From Diogma glabrata (lineage: Eukaryota > Arthropoda > Insecta > Diptera > Cylindrotomidae): 64,000 nt of DNA. The DNA lies in contig OY856188.1 in the NCBI GenBank assembly GCA_963693315.1, positions 264,177,162-264,241,161 of the forward strand. Reading direction: 5' to 3'. Below the pieces are notes generated by a model. That model was not told where the DNA came from, did no database searches, and saw only the letters and a program-made list of their open reading frames with translations. The position numbers were made by a program, and so were the translations under genes. Below are positions 45,865-56,864 of the stretch, piece after piece (positions within the stretch are counted from its first letter, which is position 1; each line of letters starts with the position of its first letter).

Positions 45865-47867
45865 ATTTAATATGAATGTGTCGAAAATTCCAATTTCACA
45901 CACAATGTAAAATGTAAACCAGGAGGAAAAAAGAACCCTATTCACTTGTATTCATTATCCCTTATCACGCACCTTCACACTGTAATTTCCTGATAAAATT
46001 GTCTCTTTATGTTTTACGTAAGTAACTATGTAAGTAGCTATGTTTATAGTAAGTAGCACTTAAAATTATTTTTCACCTAAAATTGTCTGTTCGATTATGC
46101 ACTTTTTTATTTTATTTATTCACTTGAAAAAATTAATATTTACCATTTGCCAAGTCCGCCAAATTCAGTAACGCGATCCACAAGAACGCCGATATAATTG
46201 TTGTAATGACGAAACCAAGACCCAATCGATTTGTTGCTTGTTAGATTTGGCTTGAAAGACCATGTAATTGGTGGTTGTTTTCCAATTGTTGTATGCTCCA
46301 AAAATGCCCGGTGTGGAAAATACAACATAGGTTGAAATAATACAATTACTCCAGATTTAAAATTCCTTTTATTTTTCTCAAAGTAAATTTTTGTTTTCGT
46401 TGTTTATCTTTTCGATCGCAAAGGAATAATGAATACAAGTTTTTTTCCTGTCACAAAGATTGTACAAAAAGACGTTTATAAATTCAAAACTGATCGATAG
46501 AAGTTATAATGCCATCTACATTTGAAAAGAATTAATTATGATTCGGAATTGAATAATTTTGTTACAAAATTGCCTAATTCAAACGTATTTTAGTATAGTG
46601 ATTGTGAATTGTACACCAAATGTCAAGAATTTGTTGATAAGTTTTTCTTGACAGTTAATGTTTACAGTCTCAAAAATTAATAATAACAATAAAATATGTG
46701 ATGTGATGTGTTTTTTTGTAGCTACCTCGACAGATAGGTATTTCCCTTTTGATAGTACAAAAACAAAAGAAGACTAAATACAAAATGCCGTGTAATTATT
46801 TAAAGAACAATCATTAAAATTATTGGTCTCAGAAAGAGATGATTACAGTACGATTAGCCTAAATTTACCTCTAGAGGATTAATCAATTAGTTTTAGGTGG
46901 TGTCTGCAGGATATATAGAAAAAAAATTATTTATGTTGTTTTGTTAAAAATAGAAATAAAAATTGAATGAACCCAATACATAACCTCAACAATCGTGGTT
47001 TCGATTTTTTTTTGCGTGTTTCTTTTTTTTGTGGTTTGCGTGGTTGAATTACAAAACTGGTGAATTACAAAAAAAATTCGAAAAATTTCGCTTTTGATGT
47101 GAAAATTGTGAACGAAGTCCATTAAACGTAAATCCTGTAAATATTCAACAATCGCCTTGACATTTTTGGCACAAAAATTCCATCGATTTAGCATCAATTC
47201 ATGATTGTTGCTGATTATTATTGGTTTTTTTGGCGCAACAATTCCATCGATTTAACAACAACTCAGGATTATTGATCATTGATATTTAATGATTTTGTCA
47301 ACAATAGCCATTCCAGTTGACGCAACAATTACCTCAATTTTTCAACGACGATATGTTGTATTTTTGGGATTACCGTTCCACAATCACCAGTACGAGTTTG
47401 GCGCAATCAGCACAAATTTTTTTCGGATGTTAAGATGCATATGATGATGGGCTAGAAATAAGGAAGGTGGGGAGAAGTTGGATCTGCTAAAATCATGAGG
47501 TGAGTCACTTTCTTATATGATATTACTATATATATATTCTGGTATTTGTTTGGCCTTTAATCCTACCTAATGTCTTACAAAAATATCATTTAATAATGGG
47601 GTGTTTGTGACGTTCACGGCTTCTTCATCATTCGCCAGAGTCTCCTTTTTGCGGGTCGCCAGAGTCTCCTTTTTGCACATTTCTTTTTGTTTCGGATCTG
47701 CATAATTTTCGAAATACACGCACACTGTTTATTTGTACTAGAGTGGTAGGAACACTTTCTCAAACCCACATGCTGAAGAACGTTCAGAGTTATCAACCTC
47801 GCTAGGTGCGCGATCTGCCTCTACTGATCCTTTGGTGTTGCCAATGGGCCCAGTTCTCCATTACACA
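45865..47867. other. Possible BEL/Pao leader, then unassigned DNA
   Basis: 45865-46330 could be the leader of the BEL/Pao remnant; I could not find a second LTR copy to prove it. 47160-47420 has loose repeats around TTTGGCGCAACAATTCCATCG. A 20-bp direct repeat, CGCCAGAGTCTCCTTTTTGC, lies at about 47633 and 47656. No gene supported. Confidence 0.3.
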
Positions 47868-49287
47868 GACAATGATTGTAAATTTTTTTAGTTTCTTGGA
47901 CCCTACAGTTAATTTAATATGTTAAAATCTAATGTCTATAAATAATCTTTTATGTTAAAAAACACGAATTTTGGTGCAGGTTTCAACAAGTTATTCAGAT
48001 TTTCCTAAAAGAAGTCAAAACTTAAAATTTGGAAAAAAAAAGCTTTTTGGTAAGAATAATTTAGACTCTGCAACATAATTGATTTATATATGAGTCGTTA
48101 TACAGATTTTCGAGGTCAAATTGCGAGTTATAGTCAAAACCTGCAGCCGAATTCTGTAACTGTGAAGTGGTGAAGTGTTAAAAATTTCTTCATTTGGATT
48201 TTATCATTACTTTTTTATCATTTTACTATTTATGCGATTCTATGTGCGATTTGAGTGTTAAAAAATCTAATAGCATCTAATAGGACAGTTAGGCTGTCAA
48301 ACGTCAAAAATGCATAAAATCAAATGTTTATTTTAACGTTTAACACAATTCAAACGTAAATTTTTACAAATTTAAATATATATAAATATTTTAGAAATTA
48401 TATTTGAAAAATTAATCTGAATTAAATCAGAAATGCTTAAAACTGCAAATAAAATCACACTGACGTTATGGTGTTTTTTGACATGTTGTCAATACCAACA
48501 AAGGAAACGATTCCATTTTATTGCCAAACAAAAAGTCAGTGTTAACTTTATAGTTTGAAAACTTCATTCATCTAGATATTTTTGCGGTGAAGTGATGAAA
48601 AAGTTATCACTTCACCGCTTCACAGCTACCGAATTTGGCTGCTGGTCGTAACACAATGTTGAAACGTTAAATGAACATTTTCTCTATTGTACCATCTTGA
48701 ATGTGTTAAGTTGCAGTTGACATAACCATTTTTCGGCATCCACAGTTTATCTTCATTCAGTTTAATGCTAAAGTAATGAAGGTATGCAATACTTATATAT
48801 GGAGTGATTTTTTTAGCAGGATGTGTAAATTCCACAAATAAAACAAAATGAATTTGGACTATTTTTATACTTGAAACTTCTTGAGACGCCATTTAAACAA
48901 ATTTAACTTACACTTTACTATTTTAAAACTACACTTTACTATTTTTAATTGATGTTTAAGAACGACTGAACTTGTAAAATATTATTTACGATGCGGCACA
49001 AAAGAAAAAATACATAAACGCGGTTGAAATTAGGAAAACTCAAAATGGCTCTCAGTTTTTCTTCGAAAATCTATGTAACATCTTTTATATAAATCAATTA
49101 TGTTGCAGAATCTAAATTATTCTTAGTAAAACATTTTTTTTTTCAAATTTTTAGTTTTGCCTTTTTTGGGGTAACCTGAATAACTTGGTGCAACCTGCAC
49201 CAAAACTCGTGTTTTTTAACATAAAAGAAAGGATATTAAATTAACTGTTGGCTCCAAAAAATTAAAAAAATTTACAATAATTGTTTG
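47868..49287. mobile_element. Inverted-repeat element with arms of about 245 bp, itself interrupted
   Basis: Arms 47868-48115 and 49044-49287 are inverted copies. Shared words include ATTGTAAATTTTTTTA, ACAGTTAATTTAATAT, TTTTATGTTAAAAAACACGA, TTTTGGTGCAGG and CTGCAACATAATTGATTTAT. The interior (48143-49043) contains a second, smaller inverted-repeat element. The interior frame at 48626-48892 (-) shows no domain. Non-autonomous fold-back or MITE type. Confidence 0.7.
48143..48642. mobile_element. Nested 500-bp MITE
   Basis: Terminal inverted repeats of about 36 bp: GCAGCCGAATTCTGTAACTG at 48143, and its inverted counterpart ending 48642 (CTACCGAATTTGGCTGC). Both also carry the TGAAGYGGTGAAGTG word. 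No coding capacity. It sits inside the larger inverted-repeat element, so it inserted later. Confidence 0.7.
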
Positions 49288-49731
49288 TTCAGAGTTTATG
49301 GCGTTTATTATGGAAAATTTTTTAAAAATCTAAATTTTTGATTTTTTTTTTCAACTTTTTCCGTTTCATTAATACATTGAATTTATTTGTTTTGTAAAAT
49401 ATGCTATCCGAAAACCGGAATAACCTTTTTTTTCACCGAAAAAATTGGTTTATCGCGAATATCTCAAAAACAAGAGCTAACCTAAAAAAAAAATATGATA
49501 TTCGTGATAAGCAGGTCGATTCACAAGAAAAGTTGGGTTTTAGTCATGGAGACAAAAAAAGATCAAAATTTGTAAACTAGTGTAATTAATTATATGAAAA
49601 ATATCGGTTATAAACACACAAACATTATATTTCCCCGGAATTGATAAAAATGCCTGTACCCTTTATCATTGCACACAGTGTTCACACTACATAATACAGA
49701 ATAATCGTTTTCTTATCGACGAAAAAAAACG

Positions 49732-49768
49732 TATAAATACCGATTTTTGAATGAAACTAATATCAGTT
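49732..49768 (+). promoter_or_regulatory. Core promoter of MBF2 gene 3
   Basis: TATAAATA at 49732-49739 and TCAGTT at 49763-49768, same spacing as the other two genes. The upstream TTGATAAAAATG word is kept, but the TTTATCTGTGCACA word of genes 1 and 2 reads TTTATCATTGCACA here. Confidence 0.75.
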
Positions 49769-49809
49769 AACATTTAAATTTTCCAATTTTAACTACTTAA
49801 CAATACAAA

Positions 49810-50249
49810 ATGGCAAATTTGATTAAAACCTTATTTGCTCTACTCGTAGCAGCTTTCGCTATTTGCTCGGTCGTCGATGCTCAAAATAGTCTAATTTTGG
49901 GATCAATCAGATCTAACAATTTTATTTTACACTCGTAAGCTTTATTTTAAAAATTTTAATTGTGGTCATAAAATGTGTTAAATCTAATTTTAATTTTTCT
50001 AGGAAGAACTATAACTCAAATGGTGTTGCTGGGCAAATTGTTCAACGTGATATTGCTTATAATGGTAAATATGTTATAACCGCTATTCATGCAATGGATA
50101 TGGCACCAGTTGGATATGGAGGATATGCAAGAGTTGTAAGTGGAGGAATTGGTTACACATTTTGTACAGTTCGATTACACGCCGCACGTGCTGGACTTGG
50201 ATATTCATTTAATGTTATCATTTATGGAAGACGATATTTATTGAAATAG
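49810..50249 (+). CDS. MBF2-family small secreted protein, gene 3 (two exons)
   Basis: Exon 1 is 49810-49934, the intron 49935-50002 (GTAAGC donor, TTTCTAG acceptor), and exon 2 50003-50249; 123 residues. The signal peptide is identical to gene 1. The mature domain has VITAIHAMDM, GYGG, SGGIG and FNVIIYGR, the closest of the three to the family consensus ending in IYGR. The stop that ends genes 1 and 2 after GR is lost by a small indel, adding RYLLK before TAG. The polyadenylation signal is changed to AATAAT (50366-50371). Probably still functional; expression should be checked. Confidence 0.85.
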
Positions 50250-50856
50250 TAGTTCTGTTAATTTATCGTATTGCTGTGTTGTAAGTCAAAAAACTAAAGA
50301 AAAACGACTATTTTTAAACAAAAATTTATGTGTTTTCATAAGTGATCCAGTTATTTAAATGTTTAAATAATATTAAACTTATAATAATATAAGTTGTGAT
50401 TGTGATAATCTTGAAAATGGTGAATTAATTGTAAACTAAACCCGAAAAACAAGCCATACTGCTAAACACACTGCGGCCAACCCCCTCCATTCAAATCGAT
50501 ACATACAGACCTATTTTTTTAAAGAATTTGTACAAAACGGGGGTAGTATAATTGATCGCTTTGATTTAGAATCTAGAAAATCCATCGTAGGTTTTTGGAA
50601 TTATAATAACGTGATTAGTTTTTTTCTATTTTTCACATTTTATGGAATTTAATTTTTATTTTTTAAAATGGCTTCTCAAGAATTCCAATTCAATCTACTG
50701 ATTTAAAACGAAATCAATTTGTACTGGCGATATTTCAATTAAATTTTGTTTTATTCAGATGTCAACGTTCCTGTGAACATATTTTATACTTATTGATTAT
50801 CCATGAATCTTTATTTGTTAAACATTCTAGTGAGAAAGCTGACATATTATGGCATT

Positions 50857-50988
50857 ATGGCCCAACCTTCTAAGCTTACCGATATCAATAAGTTTATCGA
50901 AAATCTCATGTATAAAGAACAGGTGCATAACAACATAGACAAATATCGTAATGAAGAAAATCTGCAATTTTCAAACACTTGGATGTAA
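50857..50988 (+). pseudogene. Small conserved reading frame, unit 3 copy
   Basis: 43 codons starting MAQPSKLTDINKFIENLMYK and ending FSNTWM. Paralogue of 33693-33794, which stops earlier. Not recognised; possibly an orphan first exon. Confidence 0.35.
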
Positions 50989-51426
50989 TGGCCAACGGTG
51001 ACTCAATCAACAGATTGGTAATTCATAAAAATTGTAAAATGATAATATAAATTATTTTTTGAAATTATCTGTAATAAAACACTTTCTCAGCTACTGTTTT
51101 TATTGTAATTGTTGTTTTTGATATTTAATATTTCACCTCCATGACATCATCAGAAAGTATGTCGCTAAATATATTTTTTTTTATTTTAAAGTGATTTATT
51201 TACGTATAAATTAGACTTAATATCCTCTCAAAGTAAACGTCTAAGATACTCCTAAAGAATTATCGATACCTAAATTTAGCCTTTTTTAATTCAATCCAAA
51301 ATTTAACCGGTAAATTTTAAATACAATCGAAAGATATAAAGAAAGAAATAAAGTAAACAAAGAGATCTCTATAAAAATTACTAATATTATTCCAATAAAA
51401 AATTAACTAAAATATGTACACTCAGT

Positions 51427-52020
51427 AGGGTGGCCCTTAAAAAAAATTTAAATTTTTTGTACGGCACCCTCCTATTTCGTGTCAATACCTGTAAAAAAAT
51501 TATGTTTAAAATTTGGAATCAATCGTTCAACTATAAGATGTGCCCCGGCCACTTAAAGTTGAGAGGTTTTGTTCTGGAGCTAAAGAAAAAATTTAAATTT
51601 TTTGTACGACTCCGTCCCACTTCGTGTCAATACCCATAAAAAAACTATGTGTAAAATTTGAAACCAATCGTTCAACTCTAGGGAGTGCCGCCGGCCACTT
51701 AAAGTTGACCAGAACAAAACCTCTCAACTTTATGTGGCCGGGGGCACGCCTTAAAGTTGAACGATTGATTTCAAATTTGACACATATTTTTTTTATGGGT
51801 ATTGACACGGAATGGAAGGGTGTCGTACAAAAATTAAAATTTTGTTTTTAAGGTAGAGAACAAAACCTTTCAACTTTAAGTGGCCGGAGGCACGCCTTAG
51901 ACTTAAACGATTGATTTCAAATTTTGCAAATAATTTTTTTATGGCTTTGACATGAAATATGAGGGTGTCGCAAACTGCACAATGCAAAAAAAAATTCTAG
52001 AGTAACCTAAGGGCCACCCT
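51427..52020. mobile_element. MITE with GGGTGGCCC ends and TA target duplication
   Basis: 594 bp. AGGGTGGCCCTTA at 51427 and TAAGGGCCACCCT ending 52020 are perfect inverted repeats, with TA at each outer edge, suggesting a Tc1/mariner-type origin. Each arm holds two copies of a repeat of about 170 bp with GGCCACTTAAAGTTGA, ATCGTTCAACT and TGTCAATACC words, so the element is a fold-back of tandem repeats. Absent from units 1 and 2. Confidence 0.75.
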
Positions 52021-52406
52021 AAATTGTACAGAGATGCAATGTAAGCTAGACAGTTCTCTCCTAAAACGATAGGAAGGGATCTCAGTGATCTGATAGAGCA
52101 CGGCAGTTTGTTCCAAACAAAGGAAACACCATGAACAAACAAACTTCTTCTTCTTTGGTGACAGCTAAACCGAGGTACATTAAGGACTGTCATTCGTTGC
52201 GAGCTTATAAATGAAAATTCTTCAAACTAATAGAGAGGAAATTCACTAGTAATTATTTAAAACATTTGACACGAAACGCGAAACACAGTGAGTAAACAGA
52301 CAGTGAGCAACTCAGAATGCATTTAGCATAAGACGTCACATGTTCTTTAAAACCAAGATTGAATATATATCTAAGGCATGAATTGAGTGCGACCACGAAG
52401 CTTATT

Positions 52407-52938
<532 letters not shown>

Positions 52939-53275
52939 CACCTATTTTCAAGCGAAAGTACTGTAGGTTTTTTGTAAATAAAATGGTATTAAGTGATCCG
53001 ATTCTAAATCGGTTTTCAATTTTCAATAGCTCAATTATGGTGGAGTATTTTGGTATATAATTTGTTTTTTTATCCCAACTAAATCATTAAAAAAATTAAT
53101 TTAAAGTTTGATAAAAGTTTTTCAATAGAAAAAAATCAAAAAAAAATCAGAAAATAATAGAATTTTTAATTTTATTTCATAAATAATTGACTAAATTGTT
53201 TAACAATATTTGATTATTTGATTAATTCATTAAATTTAATCAATATTAATATAATATAAAGTTAATATCTTATGT

Positions 53276-53605
53276 GACCGCCTTGTGCTGCAATTATTTC
53301 ACGCATTCTATTAGACATTGAATTTAACAAATTGATGAAATATTGGCGCCAATCAACGCCTTTCATCATGTTGTGCGCTCTCACAATGGCATCCCAGACC
53401 TCATCATCACTTGGTGTTCACTCCTAACTTTGCCTTTGATCTCTGACCCGACATTCTCAACAGGATTTATCTCTGGAGAGAGACTGAAAATACAAATTTC
53501 TACATTAATTGAATATTTAAAATTACAAGATAAAATTAATTCACCTCGGGGGATCAAACACAAAATCCCGTGTATCGCCTATATTTTCATTAATCCATTG
53601 TTTGA
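53276..53605 (-). pseudogene. Tc1/mariner transposase C-terminus, left arm
   Basis: Minus strand from about 53605. VKQWINENIGDTRDFVFDPP, then SLSPEINPVENVGSEIKGKV, corresponding to the PPxSPDxNPIENxW box that carries the last catalytic acid of the DDE/D transposase. Then the WDAIVRAHNMMKG-type segment and a C-terminus AAQGGHIRY before the stop near 53276. The two parts are separated by 53484-53544, which has GT...AG ends and restores frame if removed. N-terminal two thirds missing. Confidence 0.7.
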
Positions 53606-53816
53606 CTGTTGAGAATGTCGGGTAGGAGATCAAAGGCAAAGTTAAGAGTGAACACCAATTGTTTCACAGTAATGATGAGGTCTGGGATGCCACTGTGAGA
53701 GCGCACAACATGATGAGAGGCGTTGATTGGCGCCAATATTTCATCAATTTGTTAAATTTAATGTCTAATAGAATGCGCGAAATGATTGCAGCACAAGGCG
53801 GTCACATGAGATATTA
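53606..53816 (+). pseudogene. Tc1/mariner transposase C-terminus, right arm
   Basis: Plus strand. From about 53673 NDEVWDATVRAHNMMRGVDW, then YFINLLNLMSNRMREMIAAQ and GGHMRY, then TAA at about 53814. The upstream ENVG segment is present but in another frame. The domain begins abruptly at 53606, where the arm homology starts. Confidence 0.7.
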
Positions 53817-54136
53817 ATTTTATGTTATGTTAATATTAATTAAATTTAATGAATTAATCAAATAATCAAATATTGTTAAACAATTTAGTCAATTATTTAT
53901 GAAATAAAATTAAAAATTCTATTATTTTCTGATTTTTTTTGATTTTTTTCTATTGAAAAACTTTTATCAAACTTTAAATTAATTTTTTTAATGATTTAGT
54001 TGGGATAAAATGACAAATTATATACCAAAATACTCCACCAATATTGAGCTATTTAAAATTGAAAACGGATTTATAATCGGATCACCCAATACCATTTTAT
54101 TTACAAAAAACCAACAGTACTTTCGCTTGAAAATAG

Positions 54137-54368
<232 letters not shown>

Positions 54369-54841
54369 AGAATGATAGAATATTACATCTCCATAGAGAA
54401 AGAGAAGAACAATTAATGATTTTACCAGTTGTAGCTAAGTAGCCTGTGGAACGAACTGGCTAGTGAGCTTCAAAGCATAAAGCTTGTAGTGGATGCTGCC
54501 CAACAGACGAGTAATATGGTCAGACCAGGTCAGAGTATTATTAAATATTACTCCAAGGTTTCATGCAGTCCTAATAACAAGTTAAGTTTGACTTTTTATT
54601 GTTTCAACAAACATGTCTATTGATTGCCAGTTTTCAAAGAATATGTTTGTTAAATATTTTTAATTACCTTTATAAGCTGTTCGTTGATTTTCGTTGAATG
54701 AAATCAACAAAAACCAATATTCTAGAATTAGAACATAAATATGAAAAAATTGGATTAGTAATTATACACGAAGCTAATCGTTTATAGGTTGAGGGCTCTA
54801 CAGAAAAACCGAAGACATATGATAGAATGCATTAATGTTAA

Positions 54842-55280
54842 CTAGGAGGGCCCGGCATGCTTCGCTACACTTATAAATAAAGTTTTTGCGTAGACATTTT
54901 GTTGCCGTAGAAGCAATGATTTCAAAAAGTGGTAATGAGAAATGCTGGCATATAATTTTTAATTTTTCTTTTTAAATATATGAATGAAAAATAATCAGAA
55001 CTCTAGCTGATCAGTTCGGATATATGACGAATTAGCGATCAAATAAGTTAGAGATCAAATAAGCTTACTTGAAAACTTATTTGATCGCTAATTTGTCATA
55101 TATCCGAACTGGTCAGCTAGAGTTCTGTTTATTTTTCATTCATATATTTAGAAGAAAAATTAAAAATTATATGCTAGCATTTCTCATTACCACTTTTTGA
55201 AATCATTGCTTCTACATCAACAAAATGTCTACGCAAAAACTTTATTTATAAGCTTAGCGAAGCACGCCGGGCCCTCCTAG
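54842..55280. mobile_element. Fold-back MITE, near-perfect 439-bp palindrome
   Basis: CTAGGAGGGCCCGGC at 54842 and GCCGGGCCCTCCTAG ending 55280. Similarity continues almost to the centre (arms of about 200 bp, with GATCAAATAAGTT words at the loop). TA at the outer edges could be the target duplication. The two arms differ at only a few positions. Confidence 0.8.
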
Positions 55281-55281
55281 C

Positions 55282-55648
55282 ATTAAAAATTCTAACAATC
55301 AAATTTACGATCTCAAACTATCATACCAAACACACACATTACAAAATTGTCGCTAAAAAAAATACATTCATTCACAAACAATATATATCTAACTAAATAT
55401 TCAACGTTTTAATATATAAGATAAAACAACAAAGAAAAATAACGTCCTTACTCTACAAAATTGTCGCTATATATTAAAAATTCTAACAATCAAATTTACG
55501 ATCTCAAACTATCATACCAAACACACACATTACAAAATTGTCGCTGAAAAAAACACATTCATTCACAAACAATATATATCTAACTAAATATTCAACGTAT
55601 TAATATATAAGATAAAACAACAAAGAAAAATAACGTCCTTACTCTCCT
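55282..55648. repeat. 191-bp tandem duplication
   Basis: ATTAAAAATTCTAACAATC at 55282 and 55473. Both copies contain CCAAACACACACATTACAAA and AATAACGTCCTTACTCT. Noncoding. Confidence 0.85.
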
Positions 55649-56384
55649 AGATCAATGCATAAACTGAAAAGAAAATATAAAATACTATAAACAAAGAAAA
55701 GATTTGGACGATTCCATTTGATTTGAGGGGAGGCAGTTGAATTCAAAAATACATTATAATTCGTCTACAACTTTTTTATTTATGATCCGAAAAATCCCAA
55801 AAATCTCTCAGATCTAGGTTACACTAATATCAGTTAGCAGTAAAAATTTGGAATGAGTGAAAATTCGAATAAAAAAGCCTTAGGCTGTACCAAGTACAAA
55901 GTTAGCGTATTAATATATAAGATTTACGACAAATTTTAAATTGTGGTGTGGTGTAAAATAGTGGCCAAAATGGACTATCTTACTGGATTCATGGCTAGAT
56001 AGGAAAACAAGGTTTAAGAGCGAATTTCCACGAGTAGCAACAAACGGCATATCAACAGCTACAAAAAATTTACGTGTACCTACGTGTAACAACCTTAAAA
56101 ATCAACTTTATTATATCAACGACAACAAACAAATGAAAATAATATTTTTTTGACAAATTTTATTTTCAAAGTTGTTTGGAATTTCAATGAAAAGTTTTTT
56201 GTCGATTCCTCTCAAGTTTTCAAAAATGCAGTTACACATAAATTCTTTGTAGCCGTCGAAATGAAATAATGAAAGAGAGGATAATAAGTCCTTTAATAGG
56301 CAACTATCATTTTCTAAGTTAAAATACAATTCACCCATAATGAAGCAATTTTAATAATCCTAAAACGGACAAAGTATATATCAT
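55649..56384. other. End of unit 3
   Basis: 55920-56300 matches 17900-18415 of unit 1 at many words (GAATTTCCACGAGTAGCAAC, ACGTGTAACAACCTTAAAAA). No gene. Confidence 0.5.
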
Positions 56385-56820
56385 TTAGGATGTCAATATA
56401 TCTGCACTGGCATTCTATTTGTGATCAGTTGACGAAGTGAGAATGACCTTACTTGTGAGACTATTACGCACAATAATTTCCACACCACCACCAACCGGAC
56501 CAGACCAAAACGATCGTTACGGTGGAATTTAAAACCAGAAATATTATTGCAGCAAGAGTTTTAGTTTTAAACCATGTTTCAGAGACACCTATGGCATCGT
56601 TAGACGTATTGGTCAACAATTGAGGTAACTCCTTGTAGTGTTGATGGGCAGACTTAAGAGCGCAAAGTTTATATTATATTTTGAATGTTTCCCTTTAGAG
56701 TTAATGAAGACTTCTAAAGATGAAGTTTTTACTTTCAAAATATTCACATTCAGCATCATTATACCCGCGAACACAACCTGAGGCAATTTGTCATCCAAAA
56801 GACGAGAAAGCAACGTACAT
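56385..56820 (-). pseudogene. LINE endonuclease fragment
   Basis: Minus strand. After a Lys-rich open segment (56613-56813), NDAIGVSETWFKTKTLAA is readable, equivalent to the ISETW catalytic Glu motif of LINE AP-endonucleases. A frame change then leads to RSFWSGPVGGGVEIIVRNSL, equivalent to the GGGVxIYV strand. It lies upstream, in the correct order and strand, of the RT fragment 52040-54560. Confidence 0.5.
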
Positions 56821-56864
56821 GTTGAATTTGAACATCAAGCAATACGACAAGAAAATAAAACTGA

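Noticed and set aside
48626..48892. 88-codon minus-strand frame inside the nested inverted-repeat element
   Set aside because: It overlaps the end of the inner MITE (TIR bases are part of the frame) and shows no domain, so it is unlikely to be a real transposase.
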